From an uncultured Bacilli bacterium (lineage in GTDB: Bacteria > Bacillota_I > Bacilli_A > RFN20 > CAG-826): a stretch of DNA of 64,000 nucleotides. The notes beneath the pieces were generated by a model that saw nothing but the letters and a program-made list of their open reading frames with translations, was not told the origin of the DNA and did not search any database. This document shows positions 34,261-43,673 of the stretch, piece by piece (positions within the stretch are counted from its first letter, which is position 1; the number at the start of each line of letters is the position of its first letter). The DNA lies in assembly GCA_934700895.1 (NCBI GenBank), contig CAKUXV010000003.1, forward strand, positions 1 through 64,000, written 5' to 3'. The position numbers and the translations under genes are program-made.

Positions 34261-36573
34261 ATGAAGAAAAGTGTTTTAATCCTATCGCTTAGTAGCATTT
34301 TGCTGCTTGGTTCCTGCGGGGAGAATAAGATCCCCGCGACCTTCCTCGTTTCCTTTTCTAGCGGAGAAGGTTACACGATTAACGGAGAAAAGGAAACAAA
34401 AGAAGGGGATGCCTATTCCTTCACGGTCTCCTTTAACGAAGGTTATGAAGCCGGCTCTTCCTACACGGTTAAGGCCAATGGAGAAGAAGTAAAAAAGAAT
34501 GGGGACGTCTATACGGTTCCCTCTGTGACAGAAGATTTGCTCATCACCGTAGAAGGCGTTAACAAAATCGTGTTTTCAGTGGATTTCACGAAAGCCGATT
34601 TTGTGATTTTCGATGGAGCAAGTTCTGTTACCTATGGCGAAGATTATTCCTTTATTTGCAAGGCAGAAGAAGGCTATTCCTATGCTTCGATTTCCATTAA
34701 AGAAAACGGACAGGATAAATCCTTCGAAGAAAAAGATGGCCTTTTTAACGTCAAAGACATCAAGGGAAATCTTGTTATTTCCGCGGAGGGGATTGCCAAA
34801 AGCTCGGTTCAAATTAATAAAGACTTTGCCGCGGAGCATTTCGTTTTCCAAGGCGACGAGGCGGTCACTTATGGCGAAGATTATTCCTTCACCCTTTCCT
34901 TTGCTCCTGGATATAAGAAGGGCAAGGATTTCCTTTTCTTGCTAAACGACGAAATCACCGAATTTCAAGAAGGAAAAACCTATACGGTGAAAAACGTTAC
35001 TCGCCCCGTTCATATCGAATTATCGGGGGAAGAAGTGATCGTCAGCTCAGTGGAATTCGTCTGCGATATTCCGGGGGCCATCCAAAACGAAGCGGATTCT
35101 CTTCCCTATTTTGTTGAGAATTTCTCGTTCTCGTTGATGATGGATGACCATTATACCGACTGCGAAAACAACCTCGCGGTTTATTCTCTTATCGACGAAA
35201 TCAAAACCCCGTTAAAAAGGGCGGAAGATGGGACTTATAGCCTCCCGAACCCCAAGAAGGATTTCAAGATCCTTGTTGAAGGGGCATCCATCAACATGCG
35301 GACCGTCTCGTTCTACCATGACAAAACCAAGGTCTATGAAGCTAGCGTCCCGATGGGTACGGCCTTGCCCCAAGAAGAACTAGAAAAAGCGAAAGTGGCT
35401 TTCTCTGCCTCGTTAGGAGAAGGGGAGCGCTTCGCCGAATGGGATAAAACTTTGACTTCGATTGAAGCGAATATCGACGTCCATGGCATTGCGGAAAAGC
35501 GCATCTCTAGTGAAGAAGAACTGAAAGCTATGAAAACGGATGGCCGTTATTATTTAGCTAGTGACATCCCAATCATCGAAACCATATCCGGGGATCCCTT
35601 GAACCTCGCCCCATTCTCCGGCGTATTAAACGGAGATGGGCACCGCATCTACGCGAAAGAAGGGGTCCGCGATGGCTGGGATGGTAAACAAAAAGGATTG
35701 CTCTTCTCTAGCCTAAGCGGAACCGTCAAAAACCTCGAAGTCGAATATACGACGGGCTGGGTCCATACTTCGATTTCTGGCATTGCTGGAACGATGGATG
35801 GCGGACTCATCGATAACGTCACCGTACGTTTGGCTCTTGGCGCCTTCTCTTGGGGAACCATGGGGTCCATCGTGGGGACCATGAATGCAGGCACGATCCA
35901 AAATTGCGAAGTTTATTATGCTTCGGAAACCTATGAATCCGTCTCAGCGGAATATGCCACCGCCGCGGCGATTGTCGGCAACGTCAAAGAGGGAGCCGTC
36001 GTTAAAAATGTTAACGTTCACCTCCCGATGCCAGTAGATGCCAGCAAATTGAACCTCGCTCGCAACGGCGCGGAACACCTTGTTGATTGCAGTATTATCA
36101 AGGATGAAAGAAAACTGGCCGACTCCGCCTTAAAGAATCCTGTGGCGACCGAGCAAACCTATTTGGGACTGCCCGTCACTAAAATGGACGTGAGCAACGG
36201 CATAGGCGGGGCAATCTTTACGGACCTCACCACGAAACAAGAAGGGGTAAGCTCGAAGTCGTTCTATTGTCACGTGGAGAATTATCTTTACGACGGAACA
36301 ACTAATCAGACCGCGATGGCTATTAGCAGCGAAAGCACCTTCCGTTTGCCTTCGGGAACAGACAATGCCTTCTGGACGTATATCGAAGTTCGCCATCTCG
36401 ATAATGGTACCTATATCCGCGTTTGCCCGTTGGTCAACAAGACCAATAGCAACGGACTGAACTTCGTGCAGGCTACCTCGGCCTATTTTGAAAAGATGGA
36501 GTTTGGCGGTTTGTGGACTTGGAACGCCGCGAGCAAGGCGACGGTCTATTCGACTCCGATCTATTGCCATTAA
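34261..36573 (+). CDS. Surface lipoprotein with tandem repeats and beta-helix (770 aa), paralogue of the 22,510 gene
   Basis: The lipobox LLLGSCGE anchors it to the membrane. Residues about 30-270 hold about three repeats of roughly 75-80 residues. Each has an FVxF/FVIF strand, (S/A)VTYGEDYSF or an equivalent, GYxxG, and a closing GNLVISAEG-type strand. A fourth, more divergent domain follows. From about residue 416 onward it matches the secreted protein at 22,510 almost line by line: ELKAMKTDGRYYLASDI, FSGVLNGDGHRIYAKEGVR, SISGIAGTMDGGLIDNVTVR and PVDASKLNLARNG, ending TPIYCH. This half should be a right-handed beta-helix, a fold used by polysaccharide lyases and glycan binders. Catalytic residues cannot be assigned from sequence. 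Confidence 0.8.
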   Translation: MKKSVLILSLSSILLLGSCGENKIPATFLVSFSSGEGYTINGEKETKEGDAYSFTVSFNEGYEAGSSYTVKANGEEVKKNGDVYTVPSVTEDLLITVEGVNKIVFSVDFTKADFVIFDGASSVTYGEDYSFICKAEEGYSYASISIKENGQDKSFEEKDGLFNVKDIKGNLVISAEGIAKSSVQINKDFAAEHFVFQGDEAVTYGEDYSFTLSFAPGYKKGKDFLFLLNDEITEFQEGKTYTVKNVTRPVHIELSGEEVIVSSVEFVCDIPGAIQNEADSLPYFVENFSFSLMMDDHYTDCENNLAVYSLIDEIKTPLKRAEDGTYSLPNPKKDFKILVEGASINMRTVSFYHDKTKVYEASVPMGTALPQEELEKAKVAFSASLGEGERFAEWDKTLTSIEANIDVHGIAEKRISSEEELKAMKTDGRYYLASDIPIIETISGDPLNLAPFSGVLNGDGHRIYAKEGVRDGWDGKQKGLLFSSLSGTVKNLEVEYTTGWVHTSISGIAGTMDGGLIDNVTVRLALGAFSWGTMGSIVGTMNAGTIQNCEVYYASETYESVSAEYATAAAIVGNVKEGAVVKNVNVHLPMPVDASKLNLARNGAEHLVDCSIIKDERKLADSALKNPVATEQTYLGLPVTKMDVSNGIGGAIFTDLTTKQEGVSSKSFYCHVENYLYDGTTNQTAMAISSESTFRLPSGTDNAFWTYIEVRHLDNGTYIRVCPLVNKTNSNGLNFVQATSAYFEKMEFGGLWTWNAASKATVYSTPIYCH

Positions 36574-36889
36574 GTCAAATAAAGACGATTCCTCCTGGTT
36601 TAAAATAAAGAAGCTAGGGGGAATCGGAAAAGAACGAGGAAACCAAGTCCTAGCATTTCTTGGCGGTGCTATAAAACCATTAAAACGAATTTTTGTCAAA
36701 TTCTTAAAAAATATCGATAAATACAGGATAAACAACAAAATTGTTCTAAAAACAAAATTCGTAAATGTTACAAAATTGTATTGGGTGGCAACAAGAACGT
36801 AATTGATGAAGTGCCCCCGTGACGATACAATGAAAGAAAACAAGAATATCGATTGTTTTTCGTGGATTCCACGAAGGAAAGGAAATCCG
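36574..36889. other. A+T-rich non-coding region before the ABC transporter genes
   Basis: A 10-bp hairpin, GATTCCTCCT paired with the complementary AGGGGGAATC (about 36,588-36,627), follows the lipoprotein gene but lacks a T-run. The rest is very A+T-rich and holds promoter-like boxes, for example TTGTCA near 36,700. In-frame codons upstream of the transporter ATG do not look like signal-peptide sequence, so I treat this as leader. Confidence 0.45.
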
Positions 36890-38629
36890 ATGTCTCATAA
36901 AATGAAAGCGCTTCCGTTTCTCCTCTGTGCCGCGACCTCCGTTCTAGCATTAGGATCTTGCTTTAATCGCGAAGAAGACGGCGATCAAAGCCTAGATGCC
37001 ACCAAGACGACCTTAGGGGTCAAATATTATAACGGCGGACTTCGTCGCGAATGGATCGACAAGGTCTGTGATGCCTTTGAAAAGGATTTCGCCGACTATT
37101 CCTTTGAACCGGGCAAAAAAGGCATCCAAATCCAAAAGGATTTTGAAAAACAGAGCATTCAAGTGGACGCGGTCACCGCTTTGCCTTACCAAGTCTTTGT
37201 CATGGAAAACGTCGATTATTTCCAATTCACCGCGAAAAACGTCATGTTGGATGTGACGGACGTTGTGACAAGCCCCGCACCGATCAACGCGACGGAAAAG
37301 GAGAACAAGCCCATTGAGAACAAGTTCTACGATGGGTCGAAGAATTTCTACGGTCTCGGCGAAGGTGGAGGCAAAAAATACTACGGTATCCCCTTCTATG
37401 ACAGCTTCTGCGGCATCAATTACAACGTGGACCTCTTTGATGATAAGGGATTCTATTTTGCGGAAAATAAAACCGCAGAAGGAATGAGCGAAGCCGACCT
37501 TGGTTCCTACGAGAAAGTTAGCGAACTCTTCGTTCAAGACGCTTCGGAAAAACGTTCTTTGGGGCCCGATGGAAAAACGGGCGTCATTGATGGGGTCGAT
37601 TATTCCTGGGACGACGGACTTCCCGCGACCTATGCGGATTTCCATGCCTTGTTGACCTATATGTCCAGCGAATCGGTGACTCCGATTGCTTGGAACGGCT
37701 ATGAGAAAGGCTATTTGATTTCCTTCGGCTTGAACCTTTGGAATTCTTCCATTGGCTACGAAGAAGCCCAAAACGCTTTAACCTTCTCCGGCACCTCCAC
37801 TCGTTTGCTGGATTTGGATTCCTCCTATCGTCCCAAGATGAACAAAGGAGAATATGTCTATGCTCCTGATTTGACTGTCAATGGGGATAACGTCTATAAA
37901 ATCCATCAGCAGAAGGGCTTATTGGACGCTTGCAATTTCACCCAAACGATCATGAGCAATCGCGACTATTACCTCGCGGAAGGCATGAAACCGTCCTTCA
38001 TGCATACCACGGCCCAAAATTATTTCATCAACGGAACGGATGACCCCACCTTGATCAGCAAGCCAATCGGCATGTTGGTGGAAGGGGCGTGGTGGAATTC
38101 GGAAGCCACCCCGTCTTATAAGGGCAACGACAAGAAAACCAAACGTTTTGGCATCCTTCCTTTGCCTCATGCAACCGCTGCTCAAATTGGCGAGGACAAT
38201 CTGACCCTTTCCGACCGCGACTCCTCCATGTTTATTAATGCGGCTTGCCCCGAGAACCTCAAAGAAGCGGCGAAGACCTTCCTTGGCTATCTTAATTCCG
38301 ACCGCATGATCAACGTCTTCTCCGAACATACGGACGTGGTTCGCCTCCTCAAAGCAGAACTTACCGAAGAAACCTTAAGCAACATGAGCTATTTTGGGAA
38401 CCGCGCCTATCAATATTATAGTTCTCCCAACACCAAGCATTTGGATTGGCGTCCCCAAACGGAAGCTGCTTCGAGAAAAGCCGGGGCTTTAAGCTACCGC
38501 AAATGGGGCTTCTCCATCGATGCTTCTAACGACAACCCCTTCGTCTATTTCTCCAATAACCCCAAAGACACCGGCACGGATCTCTTTGCCAAAATCAATA
38601 AATATTACGCAACCTCTTGGGGCAAGTAA
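36890..38629 (+). CDS. ABC transporter sugar-binding lipoprotein (family 1 solute-binding protein)
   Basis: The ATG at 36890, with AAGGAAAGGAAA just upstream, gives a proper lipoprotein signal peptide ending VLALGSCF. Frames reaching back to 36803 would add an implausible leader. The mature protein (about 560 residues) has the extracellular solute-binding family 1 layout: GVKYYNGGLRREWIDKVCDAF near the start, KYYGIPFYDSFCGINYNVDLF around 165, a loop with PATYADFHALLTYM, and late AAKTFLGYLNSD. It should capture an oligosaccharide and deliver it to the two permeases that follow at 38,652 and 39,609. No ATPase gene is present, so a shared MsmX/UgpC-like subunit encoded elsewhere is expected. Confidence 0.88.
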   Translation: MSHKMKALPFLLCAATSVLALGSCFNREEDGDQSLDATKTTLGVKYYNGGLRREWIDKVCDAFEKDFADYSFEPGKKGIQIQKDFEKQSIQVDAVTALPYQVFVMENVDYFQFTAKNVMLDVTDVVTSPAPINATEKENKPIENKFYDGSKNFYGLGEGGGKKYYGIPFYDSFCGINYNVDLFDDKGFYFAENKTAEGMSEADLGSYEKVSELFVQDASEKRSLGPDGKTGVIDGVDYSWDDGLPATYADFHALLTYMSSESVTPIAWNGYEKGYLISFGLNLWNSSIGYEEAQNALTFSGTSTRLLDLDSSYRPKMNKGEYVYAPDLTVNGDNVYKIHQQKGLLDACNFTQTIMSNRDYYLAEGMKPSFMHTTAQNYFINGTDDPTLISKPIGMLVEGAWWNSEATPSYKGNDKKTKRFGILPLPHATAAQIGEDNLTLSDRDSSMFINAACPENLKEAAKTFLGYLNSDRMINVFSEHTDVVRLLKAELTEETLSNMSYFGNRAYQYYSSPNTKHLDWRPQTEAASRKAGALSYRKWGFSIDASNDNPFVYFSNNPKDTGTDLFAKINKYYATSWGK

Positions 38630-38651
38630 GGCTCCTTAGAAAAGGACGACC

Positions 38652-39605
38652 ATGGTAGCGAAAGCGAAAAAGAAAGGACAAGTCGGTTGGTTCAATCGGG
38701 AGGGGAAGCTCTTTTATGGGCTGATGATTGCTCTCCCGATCCTCCAATTTGTGATTTTCTATATTGTCGTGAATTTCAATTCCATTCTTTTGGCCTTCCA
38801 AAGCTATTCCAATTTCGGAGGCAAGGAAGTCCGTTCTTGGGTGGGGTTCGCTAATTTCGCCGAAATCTGGGATGTTCTGGTCAACGATCCCGGCCGCACG
38901 ATTCAAGTTTGCATCCGCAACACGATGCTATTCTTTCTCGTGGATATTTTGATTATCATGCCCTTGTCCCTCCTATTTGGCTATTACATCCATAAAAAGG
39001 CTTTGTTTGCAGGGTTCTTCAAAGTCGTTCTCTTTTTGCCTTCCATCGTCTGTTCCATGGTCTTCGTCATCTTCTTCAATTATTTTGTCGACGATGAATT
39101 AGTCCGAATTTTGCAAATTCTTACGAAAGACGACTTGCTGGTGACGATTTTAGGCGGAGATGCTCCGACGGCTTTGTTGACCTTGATCGTCTTCTACGTT
39201 TGGATTGGCTTCTCGGGATCCATCCTTCTTTATCTCAACGCGATGTCCAACGTCTCTCCAGCCGTCGTAGAAGCGGCAAAAGTTGATGGGGCGAGCGAAT
39301 TCCGCATCTTTTGGAACATCATGATTCCTGGATGCTGGAAGACGTTGGTCTCCCTCTTCATTATTTCTTTAGCGGCAACTGCGAGCAGCCAAGCCTATTT
39401 ATTCTCCTTTTACGCGGGCAATGCGCCGGCTCAGATGCAGACGCTTGGATACTATCAATTCATGCTTATCATCAAAACGGGGCAAGAAAACCCGGTCTCC
39501 TATCCGATTGCTTCCGCTTATGGGGTCATCTTGACCCTCATCGTCGCCCCCCTAACGTTTGGGGCTCGTTATTTGCTCAACCGCTTTGGGCCGAGGGAGG
39601 ATTAG
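38652..39605 (+). CDS. Sugar ABC transporter permease, first subunit (MalF/UgpA-like)
   Basis: A 317-residue membrane protein with about six hydrophobic segments, the first at GLMIALPILQFVIFYIVV. The cytoplasmic EAA loop is VVEAAKVDGASEFRIFWNIM near residue 200, which docks the ATPase. GAAAAGGACGACC is the ribosome site, and the gene sits 22 bases after the binding protein. With the next gene it forms the heterodimeric channel of a carbohydrate importer. The substrate is not known from sequence; neighbours point to a host-glycan oligosaccharide. Confidence 0.9.
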   Translation: MVAKAKKKGQVGWFNREGKLFYGLMIALPILQFVIFYIVVNFNSILLAFQSYSNFGGKEVRSWVGFANFAEIWDVLVNDPGRTIQVCIRNTMLFFLVDILIIMPLSLLFGYYIHKKALFAGFFKVVLFLPSIVCSMVFVIFFNYFVDDELVRILQILTKDDLLVTILGGDAPTALLTLIVFYVWIGFSGSILLYLNAMSNVSPAVVEAAKVDGASEFRIFWNIMIPGCWKTLVSLFIISLAATASSQAYLFSFYAGNAPAQMQTLGYYQFMLIIKTGQENPVSYPIASAYGVILTLIVAPLTFGARYLLNRFGPRED

Positions 39606-39608
39606 TTT

Positions 39609-40514
39609 ATGAACCTAGCAAATCGTAAACCAACCCGCCGCCATAAAATCCATTTCAATGGCTTTGACGTCACGGTTTTTATCATCCTCTCCCTCTATTC
39701 GATTGGATTGCTATTGCTTATCGCTTGGGCTTTGTTCTCGTCCTTTAAAACCGCGGATTCCTACTTAAGGAACCCGACGATATTCCTGGGGAAGAACGCG
39801 TTCACCTTCGATAATTACATCTACGTCTTCACGAAAATGCGCGTTCGCGTCTCCAGGGGTTCCTCTCCCCATTACGTCTATTTTGAGCAGATGCTTCTTT
39901 ATTCTTTGCTCTATGCCGGGGGCTGCGCCTTCATCCAAACCGCGGTGACGGCGACCGTGGCCTATTTAACGAGCAAATACCCCTGTCTTCTATCGAAAAT
40001 CGTTCATTATTCGGTCATCGTCACGATGGTTCTCCCCATCGTTGGCAACATGTCCTCCATGATTCAAATCCTCCGCGCCCTTCATATTTATGACACGATG
40101 ATCGGGATGTACATCATGAAATTTGGCTACGCGAACATCTATTATTTGATTTTCTACGCGGCCTTCTCCCGAATCCCCAAGGACTATACCGAATATGCCT
40201 TGGTGGAAGGGGCCAGCCACTTTAGAATCTTCACCCGCGTCATGATGCCGATTGTGATGCCTTTATTTGGGACGGTGGCCTTATTGTTCTTTATCTCCTA
40301 TTGGAACGATTACCAGGTCCCCTATGTTTATTTGCCGGGATCCCCCACCGCCGCGCTTGGCCTTTATGCGATTTTAAATGTCAACACGGAAATCAACGAA
40401 GCGCCCTTTAAGATTGCCGCGGGCGTACTGCTCTTCATCCCCCTTCTTATCGTGTTCTTGATTTTCCGTAACAAAATCATGTCCAACATGGATGAAGGCG
40501 GAATCAAAGGATAG
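39609..40514 (+). CDS. Sugar ABC transporter permease, second subunit (MalG/UgpE-like)
   Basis: A 301-residue membrane protein with about six spanning segments. The EAA loop is EYALVEGASHFRIFTRVMMP near residue 195, and the C-terminal helix is PLLIVFLIFRNKIM. It starts 3 bases after the first permease, so both subunits should be made in equal amounts. Followed by a strong bidirectional terminator that ends the transporter operon. Confidence 0.9.
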   Translation: MNLANRKPTRRHKIHFNGFDVTVFIILSLYSIGLLLLIAWALFSSFKTADSYLRNPTIFLGKNAFTFDNYIYVFTKMRVRVSRGSSPHYVYFEQMLLYSLLYAGGCAFIQTAVTATVAYLTSKYPCLLSKIVHYSVIVTMVLPIVGNMSSMIQILRALHIYDTMIGMYIMKFGYANIYYLIFYAAFSRIPKDYTEYALVEGASHFRIFTRVMMPIVMPLFGTVALLFFISYWNDYQVPYVYLPGSPTAALGLYAILNVNTEINEAPFKIAAGVLLFIPLLIVFLIFRNKIMSNMDEGGIKG

Positions 40515-40531
40515 TTCCTTAAACCGCAAAG

Positions 40532-40566
40532 AAAAGGTCGCAAGATTTCTTCCCTGCGACCTTTTT
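40532..40566. terminator. Bidirectional terminator between transporter and fucosidase
   Basis: AAAAGGTCGC (40532-40541) pairs with GCGACCTTTT (40556-40565). T-runs on both sides serve the convergent permease and GH29 genes. Confidence 0.85.
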
Positions 40567-40574
40567 GATTGGAT

Positions 40575-41807
40575 TTATTTTAAGCGGAATTTAGCAATCC
40601 TCGCACCCATGCTGGCGCCATATTCAAATGGGGTAATGACGAAACTCTGGTTAGAAGTTTTCTCCATTTTTTCCCCTGGTTTATCAACCATCGAAAGGGA
40701 CGAGATTCGCTTATTTGTATGAAGGAGAACGGTTTTTTTGCCTTGGTCGCGTTGGACGTGGGCATCCGCGGCCATCGGGACATCTTGGACGACGGCATAA
40801 TAGAAGCCGTCCTTTTCAAATAGACTGGCCCCGTCAGCTTTAATCGAAGAAGGGGCGGCGTCTAAAATGATCGAATGATTTTTGCTTAGCCAACTTCCTA
40901 GCATCTCCATCATCCGTTTTTGTTCCACAGGCAAGAAACCATTCCCCTTGGGCCCGACGTTAAGAAGCAAATTGCATCCGGCGGATCTAGTATCAATCAA
41001 TTCGTTTAATAGATGGGAGTAGGATTTGATGCAGAAGTCGTTTTTGGCGTACCCCCAATGCTCGACGATGGTATCGCAGACTTCCCCGGCGATGGGCCGA
41101 GCGGCGGAAGAAGAAATGGGGAATGCTTTTCCTTTTTCAAAGGTCACGCAGTCGATTTCCTCCCCTCCTTTTTCTCCGCAGGCGGATAGCCCAGTGTTAT
41201 TCGTGATGATGGCCCGAGGTTGAAGGGCGTGAATCATTTGATAGATTTCCTCGGGGAAGGTGATTCCCTGGGGGAGACCCCAAGTTCCATCAAACCAGAA
41301 TCCCCCGACTTTCCCATAGCGGGTGCAAAGGATTTCGATCGAACGTTTTAAATAAGCAAAATAGGATTCGAAGTTCCCATTTTGGAAATCTTTTTGCCAC
41401 CAATCGATGACGGTATGGTAGAAAACGGGGAGAAGATTATATTCGCGGCAGGCATCGACGAATTCTTGAACTAAATCCCGGTGAGTCGGGGAATGCGGGG
41501 CATCAAATTCGTTAAGTCCGCAGGTATCGTAAAGGGAGAATCCTTCGTGGTGACGGGTGGTTAAGGTCACATAACGGCACCCCGCTTTCTTCGCGGTCTT
41601 GCAAAGCTCTTTCGCCCAGTTTGGGGCAACCTTAAAGCGTGGAAAGGTTTTTTCAATATATTGTTTCATCGCGACTTCATCGCTGATGCGATTATCGCGA
41701 GTATATTGAAAATGCCATTCCCCTTTGCCAAGAACGCTATAAAGACCAAAATGAACGAACATCCCGAAACCGAGTTTTCGGAAATTATTAACATAGGAAT
41801 AATCCAT
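40575..41807 (-). CDS. GH29 alpha-L-fucosidase, cytoplasmic
   Basis: At 410 residues it is compact for GH29 and has no signal peptide. The family blocks are clear: KLGFGMFVHFGLYSVLGKGE near the start, RYVTLTTRHHEGFSLYDT near 90, and VGGFWFDGTWG near 172, where the Asp of WFDG is the expected nucleophile. NLLLNVGPKGNGFLP is near 285. The C-terminal region is a small beta domain. It should remove terminal L-fucose from oligosaccharides taken up by the adjacent convergent ABC transporter. The acid/base residue cannot be picked with confidence. Fucose is a typical cap of mucin and N-glycans, which fits the surrounding genes. Confidence 0.92.
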   Translation of the reverse strand: MDYSYVNNFRKLGFGMFVHFGLYSVLGKGEWHFQYTRDNRISDEVAMKQYIEKTFPRFKVAPNWAKELCKTAKKAGCRYVTLTTRHHEGFSLYDTCGLNEFDAPHSPTHRDLVQEFVDACREYNLLPVFYHTVIDWWQKDFQNGNFESYFAYLKRSIEILCTRYGKVGGFWFDGTWGLPQGITFPEEIYQMIHALQPRAIITNNTGLSACGEKGGEEIDCVTFEKGKAFPISSSAARPIAGEVCDTIVEHWGYAKNDFCIKSYSHLLNELIDTRSAGCNLLLNVGPKGNGFLPVEQKRMMEMLGSWLSKNHSIILDAAPSSIKADGASLFEKDGFYYAVVQDVPMAADAHVQRDQGKKTVLLHTNKRISSLSMVDKPGEKMEKTSNQSFVITPFEYGASMGARIAKFRLK

Positions 41808-42129
41808 GGTTTTCTCCTTGGGGATTGATAACCCATTATAGGGGATAAAGAATCTGAGCGTTCCTTGAATTTGTTAGGGATGCGCTTGTTTCCCTATAAA
41901 GTTGTTACAAAACAAAGATTCTTCCCATCTTTTGAAACATCGGTATTCGATTTTTTACCTCCCATCTATTGACAATGACCATTTATTTGGACGATTCGCC
42001 TGCTTGCTCTATGATAAGGATGGCTTTAAGCCGTAGGGATATTTCCGTGGCAAATACAAAAGGACAAACGAGCAATTGCTTTTAGTTCCATGAAGTATTT
42101 TTTGCTATTGAAGAAAAGGAGATTCGTTT
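41808..42129. other. Divergent intergenic region (322 bp)
   Basis: No gene is seen. It contains a TTGACA hexamer near 41,968, a GGCTTTAAGCC palindrome at 42,022-42,032, and the ribosome site AAAAGGAGATTCG for the next gene. Promoters for both divergent genes must lie here, but no clear spacing-matched pair was found. Confidence 0.4.
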
Positions 42130-43656
42130 ATGAAACTGAATCGAAAAGAATATATTGATAAGGTCCGCGCTTGCTTTATCGGCAAGAACATCGGGGGAAC
42201 CATTGGCGGGCCTACCGAAGGAAAACGCGAAATTTTGGATGTAAAAGGATTCTCTACCCCCAAAGGACAGCCGCTTCCTAACGATGATTTAGATTTGCAG
42301 CTCATTTGGCTTAGATCCTTAGAAATGCAGGGACCCCAAAATATCAACAGCGAAGTCCTTGGCCGTTATTGGCTGAATTTCATCCCCCCTTCTTGGGCGG
42401 AATATGGAATCTGCAAACACCATATGCTCCAAGGCATCGAGCCGGGGGTGTCCGGCTCTAGCGATATCAACATCTGGAGCCATTCTAACGGCGCCTGGAT
42501 CCGCAGCGAAATTTGGGCGACCACGAATCCGCTAATGGTCGACCATGCGGTCCGTTACGCCCTTCACGACGCGATGGTGGACCATGGTATGGGTGAAGGC
42601 ACGATTGCCGCAGCTTTTGTTACCGCCATGGAAAGTGCGGCTTTTGGCATCACCGACATCCATGAACTTATCCGAATCGGCTTATCCAAGATCGATTCGG
42701 AGACGAGAACTGCGAAAACGGTGAAAGAAGTGCTTCGTCTCCATGAAGAAGGAAAAACCTGGCAAGAAGCCCGCAACGCGATTGTGGAACTCAATGCCGA
42801 TATCGGGGATGGCTGGTTCCAAGCCCCGAGCAACATCGCCTTTGTTTTGATCGGCTTGCTCTACGGAGAAGGCGACTATAAGAAATCTTTGCTCATCGCG
42901 GTCAATTGCGGCGATGACACGGACTGCACGGGGGCGACGATCGGCGCTTTGATGGGCATCATGCACGGGACCAAGGTTCTGCCCGAAGACTGGGTCGCCT
43001 ATATTGGGAACCGCATCGTGACTTGCTCCATTAACGTTGGAACCTCCCCCCGCATCCCCTCGACCATTGATGACTTGGTCCGGCGCGTCGGACGGATGGC
43101 CGAGATTTGCTGCTATTTTAACGGCAATGGAGTCTATACGGATCATTTAACGGGATTAGACGTCGAATTCACCGACGGACCCACCGAACTGGAAAACAAC
43201 CTATCTTCCTTATTAGATCGCCCTTGGGCGGAAAATAACGAGCAGGATGATATCCGTGCGTTACGTCTTTCTTTAAAACCCAATACCTTCGCGGCGCACC
43301 GCGGATCCATCACGGCGATCGTTCGTTATATCGATGGGCTTAACCTCAATGCAGGAGAAACCAAACATATTGGATTGACCCTCGTCAATAACGTCAAAGC
43401 CTATGGCAATGAACCGTTAACCGCGAATGTCCTTTTCCATGTTCCAGAAGGCTGCTTCACCAAGGAATCCGGATTCTCTTTCTCCGTTCCCTGCTGGACG
43501 GCGATGACTCCCATGGCCCATAGCCAGGAATATATTCTTTCCTTTGAGGTGGACGAAGTCGTGGGCAGCAAACAAAAAGCGATTCTAGAAATCGAAGTCC
43601 CCGAGCAAGGGAAAACCCATTTTATCGATATCGTGTTCTCCAAATATCTTGCCTAA
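42130..43656 (+). CDS. ADP-ribosylglycohydrolase-family protein in a glycan cluster
   Basis: The N-terminal 330 residues match the ADP-ribosyl-glycohydrolase (DraG/ARH) fold. IGKNIGGTIGGPTEG is near residue 18, NDDLDLQL near 52 and NCGDDTDCTGAT near 260; these acidic stretches bind the two Mg ions. The C-terminal roughly 180 residues are an added beta domain (RGSITAIVRYIDGLNLNAGE). Homologues of this type sit in carbohydrate operons of gut bacteria, where they may hydrolyse a glycoside bond and not protein ADP-ribose. That reassignment is inference. There is no signal peptide. The next gene starts 17 bases downstream, indicating an operon. Confidence 0.82.
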   Translation: MKLNRKEYIDKVRACFIGKNIGGTIGGPTEGKREILDVKGFSTPKGQPLPNDDLDLQLIWLRSLEMQGPQNINSEVLGRYWLNFIPPSWAEYGICKHHMLQGIEPGVSGSSDINIWSHSNGAWIRSEIWATTNPLMVDHAVRYALHDAMVDHGMGEGTIAAAFVTAMESAAFGITDIHELIRIGLSKIDSETRTAKTVKEVLRLHEEGKTWQEARNAIVELNADIGDGWFQAPSNIAFVLIGLLYGEGDYKKSLLIAVNCGDDTDCTGATIGALMGIMHGTKVLPEDWVAYIGNRIVTCSINVGTSPRIPSTIDDLVRRVGRMAEICCYFNGNGVYTDHLTGLDVEFTDGPTELENNLSSLLDRPWAENNEQDDIRALRLSLKPNTFAAHRGSITAIVRYIDGLNLNAGETKHIGLTLVNNVKAYGNEPLTANVLFHVPEGCFTKESGFSFSVPCWTAMTPMAHSQEYILSFEVDEVVGSKQKAILEIEVPEQGKTHFIDIVFSKYLA

Positions 43657-43673
43657 AAGGAAGAGTCCATACC

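Noticed and set aside
36588..36627. Intrinsic terminator after the 770-aa lipoprotein gene
   Set aside because: The stem is good but no T-run follows, so it was kept only as a hairpin.
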